Assembly: GCA_015064245.1 (NCBI GenBank) | Contig: SVSQ01000011.1 | Span: 1 to 36,275, forward strand | Length of the DNA: 36,275 nt | DNA from: Oscillospiraceae bacterium | GTDB taxonomy: Bacteria > Bacillota > Clostridia > Oscillospirales > CAG-272 | Direction: 5' to 3' | Shown: piece by piece, positions 1-7,198 of the stretch | How the letters are laid out: the number at the start of each line of letters is the position of its first letter | Numbering within the stretch: the first letter of the stretch is position 1 | Position numbers and translations under genes: made by a program | Notes under the pieces: model-generated | Told to the model about the DNA's origin: nothing | The model's input: the letters and a program-made list of their open reading frames with translations, nothing else | The model's database searches: none

Positions 1-1
1 C

Positions 2-100
2 GACAAGTCCGGCGGCAAGCGTAAGCAGAAGGTACATATCGAATATGACCTAGTTGGCTACATTCCCGTGGATGAACTGATAAAAGCGGAACAGGCATGA
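2..100 (+). CDS. C-terminal end of a serine site-specific recombinase (DUF4368 type), partial
   Basis: Only the last 32 codons and the TGA stop are inside the window. The visible tail, with a basic GGKRKQ run followed by HIEYDLVGYIPVDELI, resembles the extreme C-terminus (DUF4368 region) of large serine recombinases of the TnpX/Tn4451 kind. These excise and integrate mobile elements and usually lie close to one end of the element. The catalytic serine domain would lie upstream of base 1, so the assignment rests on the short tail alone. The gene end overlaps a perfect hairpin at 88-119. The presence of a type I toxin-like locus immediately downstream fits an element end. Confidence 0.6.
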   Translation, partial: DKSGGKRKQKVHIEYDLVGYIPVDELIKAEQA

Positions 101-119
101 CCGAAATCATGCCTGTTCC
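88..119 (+). terminator. Perfect 13-bp hairpin overlapping the recombinase stop codon
   Basis: Arms 88-100 and 107-119 are exact reverse complements with a 6-base loop. It is not followed by a T tract, so it may be an mRNA 3' stabiliser or part of an element end rather than a complete intrinsic terminator. A second hairpin with a T tract follows at 149-178. Confidence 0.5.
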
Positions 120-148
120 AAGAAATTCGCATATTACTGTTTTACGAC

Positions 149-178
149 CACCGAGCATTCAATCGGTGCGTTTTTTTT
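149..178 (+). terminator. Intrinsic terminator after the recombinase gene
   Basis: The stem CACCGA (149-154) pairs with TCGGTG (163-168) around an 8-base loop and is followed by CG and eight T residues. This is a conventional rho-independent terminator. It ends just before the toxin promoter and insulates the two transcription units. Confidence 0.75.
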
Positions 179-188
179 GCGTTTTTTG

Positions 189-217
189 TTGACAAACAAT
201 CAGAAATATTATATAAT
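189..217 (+). promoter_or_regulatory. Sigma-A promoter of the small toxin-like gene
   Basis: TTGACA (189-194), a 17-base spacer and TATAAT (212-217) form a consensus promoter with a predicted start near 224. The same promoter plus leader is repeated in inverted orientation at 500-528. The two transcripts therefore converge and overlap. Confidence 0.85.
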
Positions 218-262
218 AAATTTGGGCGAGAGCCCCGAGGAACACCAAAAACGGTGGCGGTT

Positions 263-320
263 GCTCCTTTTTATGCAAAAGGAGCGAGTTTCTTTCCTCC
301 TTTTGCTGTGCGAAAGGGGG
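263..320 (+). promoter_or_regulatory. Toxin mRNA leader with two hairpins, one masking the ribosome binding site
   Basis: GCTCCTTTT (263-271) pairs perfectly with AAAAGGAGC (277-285). CCTCCTTT (296-303) pairs with AAAGGGGG (313-320, one G-U pair), burying the Shine-Dalgarno. Shine-Dalgarno sequestration is a known feature of type I toxin mRNAs; its effect here is inferred. Confidence 0.65.
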
Positions 321-327
321 TGATATT

Positions 328-420
328 CTGTACTTAACTTTGGAGCAGTTGTTACTGCTTGGCACATTTATTGTAGCCCTTCTGCAAATCGTACTTAATA
401 ACATAAACAAAAAGAAATAA
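328..420 (+). CDS. 30-aa putative holin-like / type I toxin peptide
   Basis: A 30-residue peptide is read from a CTG start: a short polar start (YLTLEQ), one hydrophobic segment LLLLGTFIVALLQIVL at about residues 8-23, and a basic tail NNINKKK. This is the build of the Hol-Tox / TxpA-like single-helix toxins that insert into the membrane. The start is set by an almost perfect extended Shine-Dalgarno at 313-324, seven bases upstream of CTG 328. The next in-frame alternative is TTG 340. The leader holds two hairpins (263-285 and 296-320), and the second pairs with the ribosome binding site. The convergent antisense promoter at 500-528 completes a type I toxin-antitoxin layout. Family membership is judged from size and pattern, not from a search. 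Confidence 0.72.
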   Translation: MYLTLEQLLLLGTFIVALLQIVLNNINKKK

Positions 421-450
421 CCGCCTGACTTCCACATAAGGCGGTTATTT
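415..450. terminator. Bidirectional terminator hairpin at the toxin stop codon
   Basis: Arms 415-425 and 440-450 are a perfect 11-bp inverted repeat that includes the toxin stop. On the minus strand it is followed by TCTTTTTGTTT, a good U tract, so it probably ends the antisense RNA. On the plus strand the T-rich part lies inside the stem (TTATTT). Confidence 0.65.
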
Positions 451-463
451 CATACCACTTATA

Positions 464-490
464 AGGGAGCAACCGTCGCCGGTGTTCCTT
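464..490. repeat. Right arm of the inverted repeat around the toxin gene
   Basis: This arm is an imperfect reverse complement of the toxin leader at about 238-268 (shared blocks GGAACACC and CGGTTGCTCC). If both arms are in one RNA, the 5' and 3' ends of the toxin mRNA can pair, a structure seen in other type I toxin mRNAs. Confidence 0.6.
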
Positions 491-499
491 TGTATTTAT

Positions 500-528
500 A
501 TTATAGCACATTTTTGATTATTTGTCAA
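500..528 (-). promoter_or_regulatory. Sigma-A promoter of the antisense RNA
   Basis: On the minus strand TTGACA (528-523) and TATAAT (505-500) are separated by 17 bases. The -35 element and following bases match the plus-strand promoter at 188-217 almost base for base. Confidence 0.82.
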
Positions 529-560
529 CAGATTTTTTTGCATTGATTTTGCGTTCATGG

Positions 561-708
561 GTTAGAAGATGTACGCGCTATTTGAAAGAGGGAACACGGA
601 CGATTTCCGAAGGAAACACCCAAAATACAATTACGCCGATACCTTTGCGGGTGTCGGCGTAATTGAAGTTTTTGCGGAGCTTTTTTCAAAAAGCGACCGT
701 ATTCTCCT
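561..708 (-). repeat. R1 repeat copy 1 (3' of nagB)
   Basis: Reading with nagB, this copy starts at the stop codon with a small AT-rich hairpin (CGCTTTTTGAAAAAAGC). The main hairpin has arms 650-665 and 628-643 (16 bases each, one G-U pair), followed by a TTCCTTCGGAAA block and a GCGTACAT end. The same order of parts occurs after seven other genes in the window. It could serve as the nagB terminator. Confidence 0.8.
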
Positions 709-1419
709 TTAATTCTCGCTGTAAATCACCGTAACGTCGGGGTGGAGCTGAAGGATAGAAGCGGGGACGTAAGGGGTGATAGGACCGAAGAAGGCTTTGT
801 CGAGGATATCCTTTTTCTTAGCGCCGTTCGCGATGAGAAGGATCTTTTTAGCCTGCATAATGGACATCATACCCATAGTGATAGCCTTAGTGGGAACGTC
901 AGCCTTGGAAGCGAAGAAACGAGCGTTTGCTTCGATAGTGGACTCGTCGAGCTCTACCTCGTGGGTCTCCTTAGTGAAGAATGAGTCGGGCTCGTTGAAG
1001 CCGATATGACCGTCCAGACCTATGCCGAGGAGCTGGAGATCGATGCCGCCGAGACTCTTAATGAAAGCGTCGTAGTTTTCGCCCTCAGCCTTGAGGTCTT
1101 CGGCGCAACCGTTGGGAACGTAGGTCTTCGACTTGTCGATGTTGATGTTGCAGAAGAGGTTATGATCCATAAAATAGCGGTAGCTCTGGTCGTTCTCGCC
1201 TGTGAGACCGACGTACTCGTCCAGGTTTACGGAAGTAACTTTAGAGAAGTCCAGCTCACCCGCATTGTACTTTTCAGCCAGTTTAGCGTAAGTTCCGAGA
1301 GGGGAAGAGCCTGTTGCGAGACCGAGGACGCAATCGGGCTTCAGAGTCACCTGAGCGGCGATGATATTAGCCGCGATGGCACTGAGCTTATCGTAATTTT
1401 CAACTTTAATGAAATTCAT
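709..1419 (-). CDS. nagB: Glucosamine-6-phosphate deaminase
   Basis: It converts glucosamine-6-phosphate to fructose-6-phosphate and ammonia in the cytoplasm, feeding amino sugars into glycolysis. The 236-aa protein is near the family's usual 240-266. It shows the phosphate-binding loop ATGSSP (about 35-40), NLDEYVGL with the catalytic Asp67, and LGIGLDGHIGFNEP with Asp136 and His138. ATG 1419 has AAGGAG at the right distance and a consensus promoter upstream (1462-1490). It is a single-gene unit here; no nagA is adjacent. Confidence 0.96.
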   Translation of the reverse strand: MNFIKVENYDKLSAIAANIIAAQVTLKPDCVLGLATGSSPLGTYAKLAEKYNAGELDFSKVTSVNLDEYVGLTGENDQSYRYFMDHNLFCNINIDKSKTYVPNGCAEDLKAEGENYDAFIKSLGGIDLQLLGIGLDGHIGFNEPDSFFTKETHEVELDESTIEANARFFASKADVPTKAITMGMMSIMQAKKILLIANGAKKKDILDKAFFGPITPYVPASILQLHPDVTVIYSEN

Positions 1420-1461
1420 GGTTTTTCTCCTTATATTTCGGTATTTTTATATTCTGGTATT

Positions 1462-1490
1462 ATTATAACCTTAAATCGCTTATTTGTCAA
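1462..1490 (-). promoter_or_regulatory. nagB promoter
   Basis: The minus strand has TTGACA (1490-1485), a 17-base spacer and TATAAT (1467-1462), about 43 bases upstream of the nagB start codon. No operator was recognised. Confidence 0.8.
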
Positions 1491-1544
1491 GTGTGATTTG
1501 TTTACGGATGTAAATTGGTTTTTATCGGTGTGAACGCAGAAACC

Positions 1545-1722
1545 AAGCCTCGCCCTACGTGGAGACATAGATAACTCCGTTATCAAGCGAGTTTGCTATG
1601 CAAACATCGGGTGGCACCGTAGGTGACGGAGAGGGTGTTAACGCAGAATGCATTATTTATCAGCCCTCTCAGGCTCGCATTATTTGCAAGCAAATTGCTC
1701 GACAGCTCTCCCGTAGGGGAGC
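1545..1722. repeat. Decayed R5-type palindromic repeat between nagB and the ABC operon
   Basis: This divergent intergenic gap holds fragments such as GGTGGCACCGTAGGTGACGG and CTCTCCCGTAGGGGAGCC. They resemble the R5 elements at 5226-5348 and 23497-23617, but the arms no longer line up. Short ORFs across it have no ribosome binding sites and are not considered genes. A degraded R4 mini-hairpin follows at about 1796-1815. Confidence 0.5.
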
Positions 1723-1882
1723 CTTCCGTTTGTGCGATAATCTCGCAGAGGAACCAAAATTTGAATTACCAACCGTCTTACATAAATAAAATATTCCGCC
1801 GCGGGGCGCTCCCAGCCAAAAGAAAATTTCATTAAAATGCGAATAATAAAAGATTATTCAAGACTTATTTATATTTATATGT

Positions 1883-1888
1883 TATAAT
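1883..1888 (+). promoter_or_regulatory. Possible -10 element of the ABC export operon
   Basis: TATAAT at 1883-1888 lies 66 bases upstream of the ABC ATPase ATG in very AT-rich DNA. No good -35 sequence stands 17 bases upstream, so this is a tentative call. Confidence 0.4.
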
Positions 1889-1954
1889 TAGATAGATATA
1901 CTATACGCTGTTGTAAACGGCGCATACAAATTGACGAAAAGGAACGGCAGGACA

Positions 1955-2914
1955 ATGTTAAAAGTCGAAAACCTTGTAAAAAAATACGGCGATAAATACG
2001 CTGTAAACGACATCTCGTTCACCATCGGTGATAACGAGGTGGTTGGTTTCCTCGGTCCGAACGGCGCGGGTAAATCAACGACGATGAATATGATAACGGG
2101 ATACCTTTCCTACACATCGGGAAGCGTTACCGTCGATTGCTTCGAGATACTCGATAACCCCACGGAAGCCAAAAAGCTCATCGGTTATCTTCCCGAGCAG
2201 CCCCCGCTCTACCCCGAAATGACGGTAGAGGAGTACCTCAACTTCGTTTACGAGCTGAAGGGCTGTACTCTCAACCGCAAAAAGCACATCATGGAGATCT
2301 GCGAGGTCACCAAGATCGTCGACATACGCGGACGCCTCATCAAGAACCTTTCAAAGGGTTATTGCCAGAGAGTAGGTATCGCGCAGGCGCTTGTGGGCAA
2401 CCCCAAGATCATCATTCTGGACGAGCCTACGGTCGGTCTTGACCCCAAGCAGATCATCGAGATCAGAAACCTCATCAGAAGCCTTGGCAGAGACCACACA
2501 GTCATTCTCAGCACCCACATTCTCGCGGAGGTGCAGGCGGTGTGCGACAGGATACTCATTCTCAATAAGGGACGCCTCGCCGCGGACGAAAGAACGGACG
2601 AGCTCACCGAGCTTATGACGGGAACGAGAAGAATAGTCGCTCAGATCTGCGGAAACCGCAAGGAGGTGCTGGAGTCGCTCCGCGCCCTTGACTGCGTCTC
2701 GTACGCAGAGGCGTCCAAGGAGGTCCACGGAACGGACGGAACAGTATTCAAGATCGAGAGCAAGAACGGTCAGGATATCAGAAAGCAGATATTCGCCATG
2801 TGCGCCGAAAAGAATATGCCCATCATCGGAATGGAGACGGTAAGCGCGTCACTTGAAGACGTCTTCCTCAGCCTCACCCAGGAAACAGCAAGAAAGAAGG
2901 TAAAAGCAAAATGA
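1955..2914 (+). CDS. ABC transporter ATP-binding protein (GldA-like)
   Basis: This cytoplasmic ATPase powers an ABC-2 type transporter. Counting from ATG 1955 it has Walker A GPNGAGKST (34-42), signature LSKGYCQR (132-139), Walker B IIILDEP (152-158) and H-loop His188. The roughly 100-residue C-terminal extension is typical of the CcmA/GldA group. An in-frame TTG at 1931 would add 8 residues, but the AAAAGGAA site at 1937-1944 favours ATG 1955. It overlaps the permease start by four bases (ATGA) and is the first gene of an operon with a GldG-like and a DUF4340 protein. Confidence 0.9.
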   Translation: MLKVENLVKKYGDKYAVNDISFTIGDNEVVGFLGPNGAGKSTTMNMITGYLSYTSGSVTVDCFEILDNPTEAKKLIGYLPEQPPLYPEMTVEEYLNFVYELKGCTLNRKKHIMEICEVTKIVDIRGRLIKNLSKGYCQRVGIAQALVGNPKIIILDEPTVGLDPKQIIEIRNLIRSLGRDHTVILSTHILAEVQAVCDRILILNKGRLAADERTDELTELMTGTRRIVAQICGNRKEVLESLRALDCVSYAEASKEVHGTDGTVFKIESKNGQDIRKQIFAMCAEKNMPIIGMETVSASLEDVFLSLTQETARKKVKAK

Positions 2915-3636
2915 TAGCCATCTATAAAAGAGAATTATATTCCTTCTTCACAACGCCCATAGGCTACGTTTACATAGCGATGTTCTGGGCGGTGTCCAGC
3001 TTCGCCTTCTGCGTTACCACCCTGCTTGCGGGACTTGACAGCAACATGGGCTCTTATTTCACTTACGAGCTGATAATCATCGCTCTTATGACGCCCCTGC
3101 TCACTATGCGTTCCTTCGCGGACGAAAGAAGACTCAAGACCGAGCAGCTGCTCCTTACGGCGCCCGTGTCTCTTCCCGGCTTCGTCGGAGCTAAGTTCCT
3201 CGCCAGCTACACCATGTTCGCGGGAACGTTCCTTATCAGCTGCATCAATCTGCCCATCATGTTCTCCTATCTCAGCGATTACTACCTCTACCACTACAAC
3301 GTGGTTACGGCTATGGGCAGCTGTATAGCGCTTCTGCTGGTAGGCGCGGCGTTCATCTCCATCGGTCTGCTCATCTCCTCCCTTACGGAGAATCAGATGG
3401 TAGCCGCTATCGGAACGCTCACCGCATCCGCCGCTCTTCTCGGAGCGTCTCTTGCAAATAACTACATCGGCTTCGCGCCCCTTCGCGCAGTTCTCCGCTG
3501 GATCAGTATCTACGCGAGATTTACGGGATTTTCCAACGGTTACTTTGACGTTGCGTCCCTTATCTACTACATTTCATTCGCTCTTGTATGCCTCTTTATC
3601 ACGGTAAGAGTTTACGAGAAGCGCCGTTGGGCTTGA
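2911..3636 (+). CDS. ABC-2 type transporter permease (GldF-like)
   Basis: This 241-aa integral membrane protein has about six hydrophobic segments. It opens MIAIYKRELYSFFTTPIGYVYI, the usual N-terminus of GldF/ABC-2 permeases, in which a cytoplasmic RELxxFF stretch precedes the first helix. It is translationally coupled to the ATPase (ATGA overlap) and lies 18 bases before the GldG-like gene. The substrate is unknown. In Bacteroidetes GldA-GldF-GldG are linked to gliding, but related operons are common in non-gliding Clostridia, so a motility role should not be inferred. Confidence 0.87.
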   Translation: MIAIYKRELYSFFTTPIGYVYIAMFWAVSSFAFCVTTLLAGLDSNMGSYFTYELIIIALMTPLLTMRSFADERRLKTEQLLLTAPVSLPGFVGAKFLASYTMFAGTFLISCINLPIMFSYLSDYYLYHYNVVTAMGSCIALLLVGAAFISIGLLISSLTENQMVAAIGTLTASAALLGASLANNYIGFAPLRAVLRWISIYARFTGFSNGYFDVASLIYYISFALVCLFITVRVYEKRRWA

Positions 3637-3654
3637 CGGAAGGGGGACTGAAAA

Positions 3655-5163
3655 ATGGATAACAATATGCAGACAAACAATAAAAAGTCCATCTTCTCCG
3701 AGAGACGCTTCAAGTACGGCTCCTTTGCCGTTGGACTTACGGTAGCCTTCGTTGCGCTGGTGATAGCCGTGAACGCGGTCATCTACGCGCTTGCGTATAC
3801 TTACGGCTGGTATCTCGACCTGACGGGCGAGCAGTATTACGGAATCACGGACAAATCAACCAAATATCTTGACGAGGTCCTTACGGACGGCGTTGAGGTC
3901 AAGATCATCTTCTGCCAGGATAAGGACCTGGTCATCGAGGACGGCGCGGGATATTACATCTACCGCTGTGTCGAGACCTACAAGAAGGCTTACCCTAACA
4001 ATATCAAGGTGGAATATCTTGACGTTATCGAGCATCCCGAGCTTGCGGAGGTCTATACTACTCAGCTTGGTATCCCGCTCTATACCTACAATATCATCAT
4101 CGAGACCAATATGTCTCCCAACAAGAGAGTTCTTACCTACGAGAACTTCTTCACCTTCGACGCTGATACGGGTAACGTCTACGCCTTCAACGGAGAGAGA
4201 AGATTCACCTCTTACATCATCTCCGTCTGCAGCGACTTCCCGATCTGCTACTTCACCACGGGCCACGGCGAGTCCGTAAAGGATGCGACCGGAAACCGCA
4301 ACGCGCTTTGGGAGCTTATGGTGGACGCAGGATTTGACGTCAGAGAGATAGATCTGAAGCAGGATGACGTCAGCTTCGACGACGCGAAGGTCATCGTAAT
4401 AAACGACCCCGTTTACGACTTCACCGAAGAGGAAACGGACAAGCTGAGAGATATCGACAGATTTATGTCGGACAGAAACGGAAATATGATGGTATTCCTT
4501 TCTCCCCAGCATCAGGGCGGTCTCACGAACCTCAAGCATTGGCTGGAGGAGTGGGGCGTCGGAGTTGAGGACGGTCAGATAAAGGATACGGCTCACTCCC
4601 TTTCTCCCGACGGTCTTTCCGTCATAGCCGATTACCCCGTGGAAGGCTTCGCGGCTTCTCTGCACAGCACTATCAGAGAGCTGGATTCCCAGCCTTCAAC
4701 GGTCATAAAGAACCCTCTGTCCTTCAAGACGCTCTTTGAAGAGGGCGGCTCCAAGAGAGTAGGAAGCGTGCTTTTCGCTCACAAGGGAGCGGAGCTCCTT
4801 ACTTCCGAGGGAAGCATCACCAGCCGTCAGCTCTCCATGGCTACTTTGGTACAGCACACCAGCATCGACTATATCACTCAGTCCGAGCTGAAATCATATC
4901 TGCTGGTCACATCCGCAGGCTACGTTGACGATACTTATCTGACGTCCAACGCTTACGGAAACAGAGACATCATCTTCTCCCTTATCAGCCAGATGGGTAA
5001 GAAGCTGGTGCCTATCGACATCGATTTCAAGGTGTTCGCAAGCGAGGCGCTTGATATTCCGATCTCCGAGGCGTACGCCTGGACGGTAACGCTGGTAGGC
5101 GTATTCCCCCTTATCGTATGTATAACGGGCGGAGTGGTCTGCTACAGAAGAAAACACAAATGA
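3655..5163 (+). CDS. GldG-family ABC-associated membrane protein
   Basis: This 502-aa protein has one N-terminal membrane helix (about residues 22-50), a large extracytoplasmic region, and one C-terminal helix (about 474-496) ending in a basic tail. That topology, with the segment CYFTTGHGES around residue 200, matches the GldG-like 'ABC-type uncharacterised transport system' proteins. It follows the GldF-like permease by 18 bases with a GGGGG-type ribosome binding site. It probably forms the exterior part of the transporter, but the substrate and reaction are unknown. Confidence 0.82.
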   Translation: MDNNMQTNNKKSIFSERRFKYGSFAVGLTVAFVALVIAVNAVIYALAYTYGWYLDLTGEQYYGITDKSTKYLDEVLTDGVEVKIIFCQDKDLVIEDGAGYYIYRCVETYKKAYPNNIKVEYLDVIEHPELAEVYTTQLGIPLYTYNIIIETNMSPNKRVLTYENFFTFDADTGNVYAFNGERRFTSYIISVCSDFPICYFTTGHGESVKDATGNRNALWELMVDAGFDVREIDLKQDDVSFDDAKVIVINDPVYDFTEEETDKLRDIDRFMSDRNGNMMVFLSPQHQGGLTNLKHWLEEWGVGVEDGQIKDTAHSLSPDGLSVIADYPVEGFAASLHSTIRELDSQPSTVIKNPLSFKTLFEEGGSKRVGSVLFAHKGAELLTSEGSITSRQLSMATLVQHTSIDYITQSELKSYLLVTSAGYVDDTYLTSNAYGNRDIIFSLISQMGKKLVPIDIDFKVFASEALDIPISEAYAWTVTLVGVFPLIVCITGGVVCYRRKHK

Positions 5164-5225
5164 TCCGATTATAAAAACGTTACGTTAAATGGTTGTTGTT
5201 TTACGGTGTGAACGCACGAATTAAC

Positions 5226-5348
5226 GCCTTCTCCAGCGGGAGAAGGGGGACCATCGAAGATGGTGGATGAGGTGTCAGAATAGGTTCAAATGAAAAAACA
5301 CCTCATCCGCCTCGCTTACGCTCAGCACCTTCTCCCGCTGGAGAAGGC
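5226..5348. repeat. R5 long palindromic element within the ABC operon
   Basis: The left arm (5226-5275) and right arm (5298-5348) are inverted copies built from CCTTCTCC/GGAGAAGG and CACCTCATCC/GGATGAGGTG blocks, separated by a 22-base AT-rich loop. Small inner stretches differ between arms. A similar element is at 23497-23617 and a single arm is at 24992-25042. The element splits the GldG-like and DUF4340 genes by 274 bases and may attenuate or process the transcript. Confidence 0.8.
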
Positions 5349-5437
5349 TTACGTTAAATATGGCGTTCACATATAAATCGAAATTCAAAAATATCACTGA
5401 TTTAACGTGACATAGATTATAAAACTTGGAGAATAAA

Positions 5438-7198
5438 ATGATAGATAACAAAGATAACGGCAAAGCGGAGGAGGAGATCCTCCTCTCCGCCGAAGCCGAG
5501 GATAAAACAGATACTACCGACGATAATGAGGACGAGGCTGTGACTCTTTCAGCCGAGTCCGTAAAAAAGAGCGGTAAGCAGAAAAATTTCTGGGGAATGC
5601 TGAAGAGACAGAAGATAATGATCATCTCCTTCGCTTCCGTAGCCCTCGTTATGACGGTGCTGTATTTTGCGGTACTTGCGCCTATGGTCGCTAAAAAGCA
5701 GGAGCCTGATCCCGTTATTCCCGAAACGCTGGTTGACGGCGAGGTCTACGATATGGACGGAACGTCTATACTCATCTTCCCCCACATCGAAAAGAAGAAT
5801 ATCAAGTCCATAGAGGTAACTAACTCCTTCGGCAGCTTCGTTTGCAAACGAGCGGAGGAGGAGAACACCTTCTATATCGAGGAGCATATGCAGGTCCCCT
5901 TTGCCACCGAGACGCTGACTCAGCTGGTGGTCGACGCGGGATATCCGACCATAATCCGCCGTCTTACAACGGATTGCGAGGATTGGTCCGTGTACGGTCT
6001 GGCGGAGGAGGATAACCCCGCGTACTATACCGTAAACACTCTGGACGGACAGAGCCATACTGTTTATATCGGCGACCGCTCGCCTACGGAGGGAGCGTTC
6101 TACTGCCGCTATAAGGACAGAGACTGCCTGTACGTCATATCATCAGAGGTGGAGTACACCCTGCTCTCTCCCGTTACCAGCCTGCTTTCCCCCCTTCTCG
6201 GCTTCCCGATATCCGAGGCTGAGGTGGCTAAGATCGACGAGCTGATACTCCTTAAAAACGGTAAGCCCTTCGTAAGCATCAATTATAAGCCCATCGAGGG
6301 CGACGAGATGGCGCTCAGCGCGTACGAGATGATCTACCCTGCAAACTATATCGTAAACGACGATAACTACGCTACTATTTTGCTCTCGTCTCTTTCAAAT
6401 CTTCAGGGCTACAGCGTCGTAGCCGCCGGCGGTCCCGACGGACTTCTCCGCTCGGACGAGGAGCAGATGGCTAAGTACGGCTTCTACGATCTGCAGAACT
6501 CCCCCTACGAGCTTTATTACAATTACGGCGGAGTCACCACCATCATCTCCTTTACGGAGTCGGGTATGGACGGCTACTATTTCGCTTACTCCTATCTGTA
6601 CGACAGTATCGTGCTCATCGAGGCGGCGACCGTTCCCTATCTCCAGTGGGATATGCTGGAGTATATCGACTATAATCTGTTCTCCTGCTATATCGCGGAT
6701 ATAGATTATATCAAGGTCGAGGGTCAGCTGGAATACAAAAAGCAGACCTACGATATCAACGAAAAGTTTATCTACCGCCAGGTGCAGGTGGATACGAAGA
6801 CCAGACTTCAGTGCTCAGCGCTGTCAACGGGCAGAACGTTCACGGGTAACGACCCGAACCAGAACCCGATGCAGGAGTTCTACGGTACGGTCCTTTCCAT
6901 GAGGATTCAGGGATATATGAAGGACGAGGACGTCAGAGACGAGGATCTGAATTATTACGCTACTCTTACGGTTGCTAAGCTGGACGGCGAAACGACGGTC
7001 TATAAGTTCTATAAGTATTCGTCCGAGCGTTGCTACTATACGGTCAACGGAGAGGGTGAGTTCTACATTCTCCGCAGACAGGTGGATAAGCTCATGATAG
7101 ACGCGGCGCGCGGCGCTCACGGTTTGAAGGTCGAGTCCAGCAATCAGTACGCAGACCTTCCGGAAGGATTTACGGGAAGCACAAAGTATGAAGAGTAA
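5438..7198 (+). CDS. DUF4340 domain-containing membrane-anchored protein
   Basis: From ATG 5438 it has 586 residues: an acidic N-terminal tail (about 1-45), one membrane helix (about 60-85), then a long extracytoplasmic region of beta-rich repeats characteristic of DUF4340 proteins. TTGGAG at 5426-5431 serves as the ribosome binding site for ATG 5438; a TTG at 5426 in the same frame is a less likely start. DUF4340 proteins commonly follow GldG-like genes, which supports membership of the same export complex. The last 11 bases overlap the lipoprotein gene. The molecular function is not known. Confidence 0.78.
   Translation: MIDNKDNGKAEEEILLSAEAEDKTDTTDDNEDEAVTLSAESVKKSGKQKNFWGMLKRQKIMIISFASVALVMTVLYFAVLAPMVAKKQEPDPVIPETLVDGEVYDMDGTSILIFPHIEKKNIKSIEVTNSFGSFVCKRAEEENTFYIEEHMQVPFATETLTQLVVDAGYPTIIRRLTTDCEDWSVYGLAEEDNPAYYTVNTLDGQSHTVYIGDRSPTEGAFYCRYKDRDCLYVISSEVEYTLLSPVTSLLSPLLGFPISEAEVAKIDELILLKNGKPFVSINYKPIEGDEMALSAYEMIYPANYIVNDDNYATILLSSLSNLQGYSVVAAGGPDGLLRSDEEQMAKYGFYDLQNSPYELYYNYGGVTTIISFTESGMDGYYFAYSYLYDSIVLIEAATVPYLQWDMLEYIDYNLFSCYIADIDYIKVEGQLEYKKQTYDINEKFIYRQVQVDTKTRLQCSALSTGRTFTGNDPNQNPMQEFYGTVLSMRIQGYMKDEDVRDEDLNYYATLTVAKLDGETTVYKFYKYSSERCYYTVNGEGEFYILRRQVDKLMIDAARGAHGLKVESSNQYADLPEGFTGSTKYEE

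Larger units (their letters stand above)
405..493 (-). ncRNA. Predicted antisense RNA (antitoxin) to the toxin mRNA 3' part
   Basis: A minus-strand promoter (TTGACA at 528-523, 17-base spacer, TATAAT at 505-500) predicts a start near 493. The hairpin at 450-415 followed by a U tract predicts an end near 405, giving about 85-90 nt. The RNA is complementary to the last toxin codons and the toxin 3' UTR. Its 5' leader also resembles the toxin mRNA's own leader because both derive from an inverted duplication (about 188-270 versus 464-530). Transcription is inferred from sequence only. Confidence 0.65.

Noticed and set aside
159-437. 92-aa minus-strand ORF across the toxin locus
   Set aside because: It has no ribosome binding site, runs antisense through the toxin leader and terminator, and is explained by the inverted-repeat structure.
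1598-1835. Two overlapping plus-strand ORFs of 63 and 70 aa
   Set aside because: They lie in decayed R5-type repeat DNA, lack ribosome binding sites and show no protein-like pattern.
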